Numbered from the stretch's first letter, positions 50,401-63,779 are shown. The stretch: DNA of 64,000 nucleotides from Terebella lapidaria (GCA_949152475.1 OX424566.1:27814423-27878422), one strand, 5' to 3'. Program-made: numbers and translations. The notes: generated by a model not told the origin, from the letters alone.

Positions 50401-52189
50401 AGGTTACCGGACCTATGGTCCGTCCGTCTGTCCGTCCAAATTCTTATCTTTAAAGTTTGCGGATCAATCTTTCTGAAAAAATTGGAAAAGATACCTCAAA
50501 ATAATTCGAAAGGGAGATATTTTTCAGTTTTTTTATTTTTAAATTTTTCTCAAAATAGCGGCCGTTCTCGTAAAAAAAAATGCTCACTTTCAATATTTTT
50601 TGGCCATTTTCTCAAATTCTGAGATTTCGGTTTGAAAAGATTCCTCTTATATACCTTTGTGAGGAGTATAAGTTTTGGTGCCCTTGAATCGCCGGTCCCC
50701 ATGTGGCTGCCATTTTGATTTTTGCCCCCAAATCGCATTACTATCCGTTTCTGGACATTTCTAGGAGGAAAAAAAGTTTTCACCCTTTGAAATTTTTTTT
50801 GGACTTTTTTCCTTCATCATGCGAGTTGCCACCAATGTACCCATAGAACCCCTGAAGAAAGAGCTTTGATATTGGCACTTACAAATAGGAAGTCATATTT
50901 GGTGATTTGTGTGGTGACTTTGAAATTGACCTTCGATGACCTTGAAAGGTCAAAACAGTCATATTTGGGTGAAAAATGGTCAAACTTCCTTTTACGGATG
51001 AATGCTTGTATATAGAGTTTAAGTTTGCATTTTGAGCATATAGGAAGTCATATATGGAACAACTAATGATGACTTTAGGCTTGACCTCGGATGACCTTGA
51101 GAGTGCCAAATGTTTGACGTGAAATGTGTGAATTAGTCTCCAATGCTTAAACCATCGTACATCGGGTTGTACATACAGGTTAGGATTGTGTATAAGCTTA
51201 TAAGGGGTCATAATTATATATGACACATCTTTACTGACCTTGAACTTGACCTTAGACAACCTTAGAGGCTAAATCTTTTGTGCTCTGGCCTTGAAAATAT
51301 CGTCAAATGTCAAGTTCAAGGTCATCAAAATATTCGGCATACATCATTTCCTATATGTCCACAATTGACTTCCAAACTATAAAGTCGATAATAAGAGAGA
51401 TATATTCCATTTTTTGCTCCGACCTAGAAAATAAAGTCAAGTTCAAGGACATGGAAAATTCAGCATAATCATTTCCTATATGTGCACGATTGATTCCTAA
51501 GCTGTAAAATCGATAATAAGCGAGACATTAGCCATTTTATGCTTTGACCTTGAAAATGAGACCAAAGGTCAAGCTCAAGATCATGAGAAAATTAAGCATT
51601 ATCATTTCCTATATGTGCACAATTGATTCCTAAGCTGTAAAGTCGGTGATAAACGAGATTTTAGCCATTTTGTGCTCCGAAAATTAGGTCAGACAAATAT
51701 TCGGCATATAGTATTCCCTATATACCCACAACCGATTCCTAATCTCTAATCTCAATAATCAGTGAGATATTAGCAGTAATGTCTAACATTATAAAGCACA
51801 GGAAAATTTGACATGGGAAAATCCCATTTGAGACCAGTAAAAAAAAATCGAAATGGCCGCCACACGCAGACCGTTGATTCAAGGGTAACATAGGTGTATG
51901 AGGAGACTCTTTTGAAACAAACCTCTCAAAACTGATCAGACAATTTTTTGAGAAAATGGCCGCCAAAATCCAAAATTGGCCAATTCGGAAAAAAATGCGA
52001 AAGTCGAATTACTAAAAAGTGCTTCCCTCTTGAAGTATTTTTAAGCATTTTTGTGAGAAATTTCAGAAAGATTCGATTGTAAATTTTACAGATAAAAATG
52101 TAGACAGACGACGCTGACGCCGACGATGCTGACAGACGATGGACGCAACGCCACGATAATAGGCTATCGGACCAAAGGTCCGGTTACCT
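50401..52189. mobile_element. TIR element R, copy 1
   Basis: AGGTTACCGGACCTATGG at the left and CCAAAGGTCCGGTTACCT at the right are inverted. Homology between the arms extends inward (ATCTTTAAAGTTTGCGG.TCAATCTTTCTGAAA against AATCTTTCTGAAATTT, and the AAAATGGC / GCCATTTTCTCAAA stretches). The middle carries AGGTCA-type units, partly in each orientation. The open frame at 50879-51259 is read-through of these units. It lies 3 bp from element L. Confidence 0.82.
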
Positions 52190-54519
52190 AAAAACTATTG
52201 AACACTTGACATCGCTGTTGAGTTCTACTTCAGACAAGCAGAATCGTGCCAGGTGGTAGCAGGAAACACCATAAACCATTTGGGTTCTTTCACAAAATCA
52301 TGTCACGCAAAAGAACAATCAAACGTGACACGAAAAATGACCATGAATTTCTGGATTCGTCTCTGTTCATTAGTGCAATTATTCCTGTCTGCCTTCGTTT
52401 AATTGTTGTTACCCATGCCTGATAACCCCTTGTTACAAGTAGTTTTGCAAGAAGATACTTCCTGCTGTGTAATTCAGCATCATTTGCAAACCCAGCGAAA
52501 TAGGTCAAGAAGTAATTTCATGACGTCATTCATTGCTACGCACCTGTCACTTAACCGTGCAAAAAACAATCTAATTATTGCAGTTCGGTTTTCCATAGCA
52601 TTAACACTAAATCCGCTACATCTTGTCAGTACCGGCATGCCGATATCATTGCATACTTTAAATATAGTATGCTTCTTGCCAGTCGCCTGTTGGAGAGAGC
52701 AAGAGCGACCTCCATCTCCATTTTCTTCGGTATCTTCAATCTACCATCCGAAGTGAATATATTCGTCTCACCTCTTCATGCAATTATACTTTGTTTGTGT
52801 CCAAATCAACTCAAAATCAGAACTCAATAGCAGCCAAAAGCAAGACATCATGCATATGTGTGAAGAAAATTTTTCTTTGGAAATTACCACGCACGTCGAT
52901 ACAGGAAGTGGCTAGGGAATTTTATGCAGCTGTCTGTCCCGCGGAGTATTTGCGCGACATTTCGATATTCCTAAGATGGAAGATATATATAGTAATACAT
53001 GATTAGATGAAAATATCTGTGAAGTATGCTCAAGGTGCTTATGATATGCTATTATTTCCTAACAATATATCTTTAATTGACAACCCTCGTGGGCGACTCC
53101 TTTACAATATATTGTCTGCCATTATCTGGTGCTATTGATATTTGGCAACATCCCCACGATCAGAGAATAATGTGCATAGTGTACCATAGGTAATGTGTAT
53201 AAAATACCTGGTATTACATGTATATATATGTACCTAAACTAAATTCACAAGCGAATTTCACATTATCATGGTCATGATCTGATACTCATTTCTGCACGAC
53301 ACATTTCAATAAATATAGGAGTACAATATGATATTGTACTCTATTGTAAAACTATTGTGATACAATTTGCTGTATGACGAGTATTATTGTCACGTTACCG
53401 GAGATTATCTTCATGAGAACGTGTAATTATCGGTGTAGAAAATGAGCTTCAAGTAATACGCAAGTCAGGAAATTCCAGTTTCCTGACAACACTGTATCAA
53501 CGGTCACAATCAGTTCCCAATCATACAACACCTGCCTCTGGGTGGATTATCATTAGTAGTTCTTTGAAGAATGATAAGTCTGCTGCTTTTTCCGAGAATA
53601 TCAGGAATATCTATCAAGAACTTCATACAATATTGGACAACGTCAAATGAATGTCATTTAACTAGATTCAATACTAAATGACTGTCATTTAACTATGTTC
53701 AATACTCTTATAAATATAGTATTTAACGTATTTCAATAAAATCGTTATTTTGCATATAACCCATAATTTCGATTCCAAATACAGGAGCTGGAATACTCGT
53801 TTGAATTTAATGCATTTAAGTCACGAATTATTTCATTTAAAAACAGTTTGTTTTACATACATGTACACCGTCATACCGATTGTAAACACGCTTTGGATCA
53901 TAGGTGAAGGTGCATCTACTCTAGATGTACATAATCAATTCTGTTCATACAACTTGGAGTGAAGTTTCGAATAATTGTTTGTTTTCTCTCATCTGGATTG
54001 ATATCTCATATTGTTTGATATTCGAATGTGGCGTTTGTGATGAATAACTCGATGTGACTCTGTATTCACAAGTGCAGACACTCAAACTTTCCAGTTATCC
54101 GCAGTATAACTGTATCAATGTTATTGTGGTGTATTCTTCCGATAAAACTTCATATAACCGACTAGCCGAGTGTAAGTTCCATTTATGGTGAACAACACAA
54201 TGTATGTTATCACACCGATGGCCTGCAATCACGATCGTGGTTCATAATGGCATACTTAGTAACTAACTACACATCAAATGCACTCACTAGAGATCATCAT
54301 GATTCATTCATTGTATTAGCCGATAACAACAACCACGAACGGATGATTATCAAAACAATACAGTAATGAACAATAATAGACAATTTGGGATGGTTTTGTT
54401 GCACTTTTATGTCATAGTACAGACGTGCATGATTTACAGGCGTCACGCGTCTGAAACATCACAATTACCTTCACAACAGTGTAGAAAATGATGTATATTC
54501 TTACTGTATAGGAGTACAA

Positions 54520-54639
54520 ATGGACACCGACAAACAAACGATTTCACTTCCAAAGACCGAGCCCATGGACGAATTTTACAAAATTAATGAAAGTGGTCAA
54601 ATCCGAGTGATGCTAAAGTATCAAATCAAAGCCATGTGA
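54520..54639 (+). CDS. Small ORF, copy 1 (39 residues)
   Basis: It starts MDTDKQTISLPKTEPMDEFY and ends KYQIKAM. LPKTEP resembles a sumoylation site (psi-K-x-E). Copy 2 keeps the first 22 residues unchanged with two silent differences, then diverges after a small indel. There is no family, promoter or splice evidence, so it may be a chance ORF or a first exon. Confidence 0.2.
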   Translation: MDTDKQTISLPKTEPMDEFYKINESGQIRVMLKYQIKAM

Positions 54640-55454
54640 ACATCTCGGACACCCAGCAAGCTGAGTGTGAGATCATGTGACAAACACGTTATCGATGGTG
54701 GTTCCGATGGTGTTTCAGACGTCATGTATTGACGTCAAGTATAGATTAGATTCCAAGGAGGAACGATGATATTACATGTACATATGCTGTTATACACTAT
54801 GTATGGCACTCACATGGGAAGACTGAGTAGCTTCGTTTATGCAACCAGCAGACGGAGGTGATAGATGGACTGTATCTTATGTCGACATGGTGCATGTCAT
54901 CCATGGATATGGTAACACATTGTAGATGCCTACGTATTGACAATCTTGATTGCATTGTTGTGGCATTGAAAATGGTATACACTTCATGAGTGTTTCAAAA
55001 CATGGGCTTCTACTGAGTAGACCAGTGGGTCCCAGTAGGACGTGCCTGCTCAAATTTCTTTATTATGCTTCGTGGAACAAGGTACTGGTAGATGATGTTA
55101 CACTATTGTTACATTATGTACATGTATATTAGTTAATTTCAGTAAATATAACTGCTATCGACTATTTATTGATATCTTACTTTTTATTTCTACACATGTA
55201 CACGTTCTCTTCTGCTTCATATAAACAGGCGACCAGTTCAAGCCTTTTATTACCAATACTGTTTTCGTGGGTAATTATTTGTGAGTGTTACGCTACAATA
55301 CTGTGTATGTATAGACAAATGACCCATTAGAAGTTGAGATGCAGAGAAAAAAAAAATGCAGACGAATCTTCGTCACGTGGTGGTGCAATGATTTATCATT
55401 TGTATAATCTCTTATTGATCCATTCAAACTACGTGAGCCTTGCGAATCCCTATT

Positions 55455-55629
55455 TCAGTAAATCGAAAACGTGTCATGCCCTGTTACATTGGTAGCGCCA
55501 GAAGCAACATGAATGAAAAATGCCTTTTCTACATGAGAATGTTGGGCATTTCTTTGTGAAACCAGAAACATCAAAACATTACTGCCATCTCGGGACAAGA
55601 TCTTTCTAATTGGGAATCGATTAACGAGC
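55455..55629 (-). CDS. Possible terminal exon beside the duplication junction
   Basis: After a good acceptor (TTTTATTTTAG) a minus-strand frame reads LVNRFPIRKILSRDGSNVL and, later, FFIHVASGATNVTGHDTF, ending at TGA. The junction between copies (55654-55657) falls just upstream, in what would be its intron. It does not splice in frame to the phase-0 donor of the MGSC gene. The family is unknown. Confidence 0.25.
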
Positions 55630-56871
55630 CTAAAATAAAAGATTGCGCTTGCTGATACGTCGTAAATAAAATATAATAACGTAATCCCTGTGTTATTTGT
55701 CTGGGACACCTCCAAAAGACACATTTATATCATTGGGCCAGCCTAGGGTGGCACTGTTCATTTCTAGAACTGAGTATTGAGGTCACTTGTCCATTGAGCT
55801 GTTATAAATGTCATAACGGTCTAGATGAGAATTAGCCTATCATGATGCTTGATCAATGCACATTAAAAAAAAACATATGAACAACTAGATGTCCGAACCG
55901 ACGTTGACACGGAGAAAGTGCCAAATAAAAATTCACAATATATATCCATCGAACTATGATAAAAAAAGCTCCCTTGTATGAGAGGTGTCGTATATATTCT
56001 GGGTTATCTTAGAGCTACAACCTGGCGGCAAAAATATCAATATAAACTTTTAGTCTTGATCACAGAAATAATACTTTTCTGAATTATTCCCTATACAACT
56101 GATAGGGTGAAGTATGCCAAGTAATCAAAATAATTCAGCGCTATGGACTTTAAGATACCTTGAAAGTAGTATTCTCATGATGGCCAGTGGCTATGTTCAT
56201 AATTTGACCGTCCTCGAAGGTGATTTTTGTTTTGTTTTCTCGGCTGAGAGATTAAAATATTTTCACTTTTTATAGTTCATTTTATTCTGTAGTCATGCTG
56301 TGTACAATATTCAAGCAGGTGAAGATGATCCCTACAGTAAACATAAAATAACATTGTTTTAGAATGTAGATCTAGATCTATCCGGTAAATTATGTTTCAA
56401 ATCCACGATTGATGGATCTCCTGTCTTGTCCAGGTATGCTATGGACCATAACTTGATCATTCATATTCATTAGGCCGTGGAAAGACTAGGTTCATGAAGT
56501 ACCCTAAAATTCACCGACGTCACCAGACACTAGACTAATTAAAAATTGGACAGTGGGTTCAGTTTTAATCGCTCCACAGTCTATATACCTGTTATTGATC
56601 TCATGTCTTTGTCTCCTGTAATCAATATGAGCTTGGGATGCCAGACAGAATTATGGCATGTTTTCAGTGACCGAGTTATATTAAGGGGCAATCTAATCTA
56701 TCTAGGCCAACTTTCTGCGTTCGTGCAATTTAAATTGCAGATGAATCAAATGCGAAAAGGGATTATACCAGTGCATATTTCTTTTTGTTGTTGTTTTTTG
56801 TTGTTAAATATATCATGCTTTCTGGGGAAGTAACTTTCAAATATTAAAAGACTTATAGGTATGCTTGTAGT

Positions 56872-56877
56872 TTTATT
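56872..56877 (-). terminator. PolyA signal of MGSC gene, copy 2
   Basis: AATAAA on the minus strand, 30 bases past the stop codon, as in copy 1. Confidence 0.75.
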
Positions 56878-56906
56878 GAATTCTGAACTTCGTCAATCAC
56901 GAACAT

Positions 56907-57677
56907 CTAACCACTGACAGCCCTTGCTGACCAGGCTGTCACGTGATATGTCCTAGCGTCTGTAGCACGAAGACTTCCGGTCATCTCAATGCCGGAAACA
57001 CGCGACTCACTATACAGCGTCAAGAGATATCGAGCATTTTCCGTCACAAAGTATCCGCTGAAGAGTAGCGATGCTTTTCCTGCTGAACAAATGTTGAATG
57101 TCCCATGATAGTAGCTCTTCTGACCCAGAAAACAGGAGTCGTTCAAAACTTTAATATATTGCGCTCCAAGTCGGCGTTTCTTTAGGCACAAAATCATTCG
57201 TCTTACACACGGTTTCGAGGTATCCTTTTGATCTGTGTTCATTGGCGCGAGGGTGACGAAAATTTGACGTGGAAAGAGGATGGTTTCGTCAATCACCTAG
57301 AAAAGAACAGCAATATTCATGTACATATTTTGACATATCTTTGAACAACGATAGTGAACATGCGGCTAGACCTCATGCATCATAGAAGTTCATCAAATCG
57401 TAACAACTCATCAACCTAACTATCGCTATTGATTTTTTTTAAATCAACCTGAAAAGAAAAATTTACAAACCTTGCATGTGTAATGGTGTCGATTTTCTCC
57501 AGGAGCGCTCACGCTGTAGCACGTGTCGGTTGCACTCCCTGCTGAGGCCTGGAAACCTAGATTGGTATATGACAACGTGCTTGCACTTGTAATGTCAGTA
57601 TATGTTCCATCCTTGTTTCTCTCCGAGATTTGCTGTTTCTTGTTTATATTATTCTGACGAGAGATACAACTCCCCAT
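56907..57677 (-). CDS. MGSC-family protein, copy 2 (198 residues)
   Basis: It has the same structure as copy 1: exon 1 at 57677-57471, exon 2 at 57296-56907, phase 0, with intact start, splice sites and stop. Relative to copy 1 I count four amino-acid changes in exon 1 (E to D in YTEI, T to A in AGSTTD, and D to E plus T to N in PGDTR). Exon 2 has one (N to T in QKDNSK) beside about four silent changes. Both copies therefore look functional. The anchor sequence MGSCISRQ is unchanged. Confidence 0.82.
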
Positions 57678-57751
57678 TGTTATGACTTAATTGATTTGCT
57701 TCACAGAAGTGTGTCCCTTTACACGCTAGTGTATTTTGTTTGTCTGGTAGA

Positions 57752-57759
57752 TATTTATA
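57752..57759 (-). promoter_or_regulatory. TATA box of MGSC gene, copy 2
   Basis: TATAAATA at the same distance from the ATG as in copy 1. Confidence 0.6.
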
Positions 57760-58029
57760 CAAATCGTAAATTATGCTACTGATAGGACAATTTTGGTATT
57801 TATATATACTGACTTGGAAGTCACAGTCTCGTCGCGAACACGTATGGAAATGTCAGATGTCACTGACGTTTTTTAAATTTCGTCACTTATAATCGGCTTA
57901 TTGTTGCTAATTGCTCTTAACCAGATTTGTATTTGACTTGAACATGCCTGAATCTGATACAAGATGCCGATTGCAATCAATCAGATAATTGGCCTAATGT
58001 GTAATGAACCCTTTTCGAAGGTTCATCAT

Positions 58030-58205
58030 GATAGGCAATTCTGTCTGTTCCATCCCCCGTCGGGTGACAATTTCGAATTTAGAAAGCATATCGAATGGAG
58101 AAACATTTGCGTTGCCAGGATGAAAACTCCACCTACTTTGTGCCGGTGACGGGGTTTGAACCCGCATCACCTACCGCCTCGGAGCTTCTTCGCTCTGAGC
58201 TTTTA
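58030..58205 (-). mobile_element. tRNA-like SINE fragment, copy 2
   Basis: On the minus strand GATGCGGGTTCAAACCCCG then TCACCGGCA contains a consensus pol III B box (58153-58163) and a tRNA 3' half. AGCTCAGAGCGA upstream could be an A box. A 5' acceptor strand complementary to CACCGGCA is lacking, so this is a SINE head or relic, not a tRNA gene. Confidence 0.55.
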
Positions 58206-58675
58206 TAAATATTGAAGTACGATAGTGACATTTACATTTGCTGGAATCAAGGCAAACTTGCTGTGAAATTTCACAACCATAAATGTCGACAACACCGTGT
58301 CCGAAATTTGTAATAATCTAGCATTTTCGTTCGGAGTGGTCACCTATGGGATGTCATTAGCCTCTTTTCACCCAACGATCGTACATAATACATACAACCA
58401 TATGCACCAATCTGGAATATTTATGGGTTTGACAACAGTACAAGATGCTGTCATGGTGCAAGTGATTTTGTGCTAGGAACAATCTGTTCACCAAATACAT
58501 ATAATCCCTTACACTCACGACATTTTTGTACATATCATTTGTATTCGGATAACTCCTGTTATTTAACGTGTGCAACCTCCTTAAGTGGAACATCGTCAGC
58601 TACATTGAATTGATCAGAACTTAATTTTTATAATGATTCATAAACAGAACGTAGGCGTATCCACAGTGGGTTCAA

Positions 58676-58690
58676 CCCCCCCCCCCCCCC
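58676..58690. repeat. C homopolymer
   Basis: Fifteen C residues. Copy 1 has a short mixed TACCCCCTCC stretch at the same place, so the run expanded after duplication or is an assembly artefact. Confidence 0.85.
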
Positions 58691-58818
58691 TCCTTCCCCC
58701 ATTCAGACAAAATGATGTTTTAATCAACCCATCCCCATTTATTGACATCATCAAGGATCATTACTTGGAGGATTGTCCATAGCATTTGGAATATCCATTC
58801 AGACGCGAGGTATATAAA

Positions 58819-59729
58819 GAAGAAAAAATTAGCCCAAGGGCTAAGATAGGTTACCGAACAATTTTGGTTTTGAGCATTGCAGGTGACATATGACCTCCAG
58901 ATTTACCAATCAAGGTCATTTTTGTGGACATCAATGTCGCCATTATGTATGCTTCATATAACTTTATATATGTTCATAATACAAACATATCAGCCCTATC
59001 AACAAGTATTTTGTCTGTAGGCCAATTTACACATTTTAGGTCGACTTTACAGCTTGGGAATAAATTGTGGACGTAGAGGAAATGATGTAAGCCCAATATT
59101 TTGATAACCTTGAATTTGACCTTTCAACTTATTTTGCTATTACACAAAGCACAGAATGGTTAATATCTCGTTTATTATCGACTTTACAGATTAGGAATCA
59201 ATTGTGAACATATAGGAAATGGTATATTCTCAATACTGTTATGGCCTAAAATTTGACCTTTGACCTCATTTTCAATATCAGAGCACAAATGGCTAATTTC
59301 TCGCTCATTATCGACTTTGCTGCTTAGGAATCAATTGTCCACAAATAGGAAATGAAATATGCTGAGTATTCGTATACCTTGAACTTGACCTTTGACGTCA
59401 TTTTCAAGGTCTGAGTACAGAATATTTAATGTCTCACTTCTGATCAATTTCACAGCTTGAAAACCAATCGTGAACATATAGGAAATGATATATGGTGAAT
59501 ATTGTGATGACCTTGAATTTGAGTTCTGACCTCATTTTCAAGATCAGAGCACCAAATGGCTAATATATCGCTTATTATCGACTATACAGCTTAGGAATCA
59601 ATTGTGAACATACAGGAAATGATATATCCTGAAGATTTTTTTTCAAGGTCATGGGACACAAGGGTTAATATCTAAAATATAAAACATACTGTCCGGTAAC
59701 CTTCCTTAGCCTTTAGGCTAATTTCTTCC
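58819..59729. mobile_element. TIR element L, copy 2
   Basis: Same ends and interior as 49494-50397. The left hairpin is perfect here (TTAGCCCAAGGGCTAA). A perfect TGACCTTTGACCT lies at 59254-59266. Confidence 0.82.
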
Positions 59730-59731
59730 TT

Positions 59732-61462
59732 AGGTTACCGGCCTTTGGTCCGTCTGTCTGTCCGTCCACATTCTTATCTTTAAAGTTTGCGGTTCAATCT
59801 TTCTGAAAAAATGGGAAAAGATACCTCGAAAATAATTCGAAAGGGAGATATTTTCCAGTTTTTTTTATTTTTAAATTTTTCACAAAATAGCGGCCGTTTT
59901 CGTCAAAAAATGCTCACTTTCAATATTTTTCTTATATACCTTTGTGACGTGTATGAGTTTTGTTGCCCTTGAATCGCCGGTCTCCATGTGGCTGCCATTT
60001 TGATTTTTTTGATTTTTGCCCCCAAATCGCATTACCGCATTCGCATTTCGGGACATTTCTAGGAGGAAAAATAGTTTTCACCTTTGAAATTTTTTTTGGA
60101 CTTTTTTCCTTCATCATGCGAGTTGCCACCAGTGTACTCATAGAACCCCTGAAGAAAGAGCTTCGATATTGACACTTTCAAATAGGAAGTTATATTTGGT
60201 GATTTGTGTGTGTGAATTTGACCTTCGATGACCTTGAAAGTCATTTTTGGGTGAAAAATGGTCAAATTTGCTTCTACAGATGAATGCTTGTATATAGAGT
60301 TTAAGTTTGCATTTTGGGCATATAGGGAGTCATATATGGAACAACTAATGATGACATTAGGCTTGACCTCGGATGACCTTGAAAGTGCCAAATGTCTGAC
60401 GTGAAATGTGTGAATTAGCCTCCGATGCTCAAACCATTGTACATCGGGTTGTACATACAGGTTAGGATTGTGTATACGCTTATAAGGAGTCATAATTATA
60501 TATGATACATCTTTGACTGACCTTGAACTTGACCTTAGACGACCTTGGAGGCTAAATCTTTTGTGATGTGGCCTTAAAAATATCGTCAAATATCAAGTTC
60601 AAGGTCATCGAAATATTCGGCATACATCATTTCCTATATGTCCACAATTGACTTCCAATTTATAAAGTCGATAATAAGAGAGAAATAATCCATTTTTTGC
60701 TCTGACCTAGAGAATAAAGTCAAGTTCAAGGTCATGGAAAATTCAGCATTATCATTCCCTATATGTGCACGATTGATTCCTAAGCTGTAAAATCGATAAT
60801 GAGCGAGATATTAGCCATTTTATGCTTTGACCTTGAAAATGAGACCAAAGGTCAAGTTCAAGATCATGAGAAAATTCAGCATCATCATTTCCTATATGTG
60901 CACAATTGATTCCTAAGCTAAAGTCGGTGATAAACGAGATATTAGCCATTTTGTGCTCCGAAAGACAAATATTCGGCATATAGTATTTTCTATATACCCA
61001 CAACCGATTCCTAATCTCTAATCTCAATATTAAGTGAGATATTAGCAGTAATGTGTAACATTATAAAGCACTGGAAAATTTGACATGGGAAAATCCCATT
61101 TGAGACCAGTCAGAAAAAATCGGAATGGCCGCCACACGCAGACCGTCGATTCAAGGGTAACATAGGTGTATGAGGAGACTCTTTTGAAACAAACCTCTCA
61201 AAACTGATCAGACATTTTTTTTGAGAAAATGGCCGCCAAAATCCAAAATTGGCCAATTCGGAAAAAAATGCGAAAGTCGAATTACTAAAAAGTGCTTTCC
61301 TCTTGAAGTATTTTTAAGCATTTTTGTGAGAAATTTCAGAAAGATTCGATTGTAAATTTTACAGATAAAAATGTAGACAGACGACGCTGACGCCGACGAT
61401 GCTGACAGACGATGGACGCAACGCCACGATAATAGGCTATCGGACCAAAGGTCCGGTTACCT
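59732..61462. mobile_element. TIR element R, copy 2
   Basis: Colinear with 50401-52189, with small deletions. The open frame at 60059-60589 is longer than its counterpart only because of indels and is not a shared protein. Confidence 0.82.
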
Positions 61463-63463
61463 AAAAACTATTGAACACTTGACATCGCTGTTGAGTTCTA
61501 CTTCAGACAAGCAGAATCGTGCCAGGTGGTAGCAGGAAACACCATAAACCATTTGGGTTCTTTCACAAAATCATGTCACGCAAAAGTACAATCAAACGTG
61601 ACACGAAAAATGACCATGAATTTCTGGATTCGTCTCTGTTCATTAGTGCAATTATTCCTGTCTGCCTTCGTTTAATTGTTGTTACCCATGCCTGATAACC
61701 CCTTGTTACAAGTAGTTTTGCAAGCAGATATTTCCTGCTGTGTAATTGAGCATCATTTGCAAACCCAGCGAAATAGGTCAAGAAGTAATTTCATGACGTC
61801 ATTCATAGCTACGCACCTGTCACTTAACCGTGCAAAAAAAACAATCTAATTATTGCAGTTCGGTTTTCCATAGCATTAACACTAAATCCGCTACATCTTG
61901 TCAGTACCGGCATGACCATATCATTGCATACTTTAAATATAGTATGCTTCTTGCCAGTCGCCTGTTGGAGAGAGCAAGACCGACCTCCATCTCCATTTTC
62001 TTCGGTATCGTCAATCTACCATCCGAATTGACTATATTCGTCTCACCTCTTCATGCAATTATACTTTGTTCGTGTCCAAATCAACTCAAAATCAGAACTC
62101 AATAGCAGCCAAAAGCAAGATATCATGCATATGTGTGAAGAAATGTTTTTCTTTCGAAAATACTACGCACGTCGATACTGGAAGCGGCTAGATAATTTTA
62201 TGCAGCTGTCTGTCCCGCGGAGTATTTGCGCGACATTTCGATATTCCTAAGATGCAAGATATATAACAATGCATGTTTAGATGAAAATATCTGTTAAGTA
62301 TGCTCAAGGTGCTCATGATATGCTATTATTTCCTAACAAGATATCTTTAATTGACAACCCTCGTGGGCGACTCCTTTACAATATATTGTCTGGTGCTATT
62401 GATATTTGGCAACATCCCCACGATCAGAGAATAATGTGCATAGTGTACCATAGGTAATGTGTATAAAATACCTGGTATTACATGTATATACATGTACCTA
62501 AACTAAATTCACAAGCGAATTTCACAATATCATGGTCATGATCTGATACTTATTTCTGCACGAAACATTTTCATAAATATAGGAGTACAATATGATATTG
62601 TACTCTATTGTAGTACTATTGTGATACAATTTGCTATATGACGAGTATTATTGTCACGTTACCGGAGATTATCTTCATGAGAACGTGTAATTATCGGTGT
62701 AGAAAATGAGCTTCAAGTAATACGCAAGTCAGGAAATTCCAGTTTCCTGACAACACTGTATCAACGGTCACAATCAGTTCCCAATCAAACAGCACCTGTC
62801 CCTGGGTGGATTATCATTAGTAGTTCTTTGAAGAATGATAAGTCTGCTGCTTTTTCCGAGAATATCAGGAATATCTATCAAGAACTTCATACAATATTGG
62901 ACAACGTCAAATGAATGTCATTTAACTATGTCCAATACTCTTAAATATATTATTTAGAGTATTTCAATAAAATCGTTATTTTGCATAAAACCCATCATCT
63001 CGATTCCAAATACATGAGTTGAAATACTCGTTTGAAATGCATATAAGTCACGAATTATTTTATATAAACAAAGTTTGTTTTACATACATGTACACCGTCA
63101 TACCGATTGTAAACACGTTTGGATCATTGGTGAAGGTGCATCTACTCTAGCTGTACATAATCATTTCTGTTCATACGGCTTGAAGTGAAGTTTCGAATAA
63201 TTGTTTGTTTCTCTCATCTGGGTTGATATATTATTTGATATTCGAATGTGGCGTTTGTGATAAATAACTCGATGTGATTCTGTACTCACAAGTGTAGACA
63301 CTCAAACTTTCCAGTTATCCGCAGTATAACTGTATCAATGTTATTGTGGTGTATTCTTCCGATAAAACTTCATATAACCGACTAGCCGAATGTAAGTTCC
63401 ATTTATGGTGAACAATATGTTATTACATCGATGGCCTGCAATCACCATCGTGGTACATAATGG

Positions 63464-63503
63464 CCATAGACATAGACGAGAGAGTATCTCTTCTATGTCT
63501 ATG
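63464..63503. mobile_element. 40-bp hairpin insertion with 7-bp target duplication
   Basis: CATAGACATAGA..GAGAGA folds on TCTCTTCTATGTCTATG. It is flanked by ATAATGG on both sides (63457-63463 and 63504-63510). Copy 1 has the uninterrupted ATAATGGCATAC at 54244. A related word, CATAGACATAGAGAAGATA, occurs alone near 19080. Confidence 0.8.
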
Positions 63504-63779
63504 ATAATGGCATACTTAGTAACTAACTACACATCAAATGCACTCACTAGAGATCATCATGATTCATTCATTGTATTAGCCGATAACAACAACCACGAAC
63601 GGATGATTATCAAAACAATACAGTAATGAACAATAATAGACAATTTGAGATGGTTTTGTTGCACTTTTATGTCATAGTACAGACGTGCATGATTTACAGG
63701 CGTCACGCGTCTGAAACATCACAATTACCTTCACAACAGTGTAGAAAATGATCTATATTCTTACTGTATAGGAGTACAA

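Larger units (their letters stand above)
46081..55656. repeat. Tandem duplication unit, copy 1 (~9.58 kb)
   Basis: Copy 1 begins at ACGTCGTAAATAAAATA (46081) and the same sequence restarts at 55657, so the unit is about 9576 bp if the copies abut. Homology can be followed to 54731, where copy 2 meets the window edge. Similarity is very high throughout, including non-coding DNA, so the event is recent. It contains one MGSC gene, two AGGTCA-rich elements and a tRNA-like SINE fragment. Confidence 0.93.

Noticed and set aside
50879..51259. Minus-strand open frame of 126 codons and its longer counterpart at 60059-60589
   Set aside because: Both are read-through of the AGGTCA tandem units. The copies differ by indels that change length and ends, and no transposase or other motif appears.
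52290..52508. Open frame kept nearly unchanged at 61563-61781
   Set aside because: Conservation equals that of the flanking non-coding DNA in the young duplication. There is no splice, start or family support.
58140..58205. tRNA gene on the minus strand
   Set aside because: It has a good B box and 3' half but no pairing 5' acceptor strand or anticodon arm of the right size. Better explained as a SINE relic.
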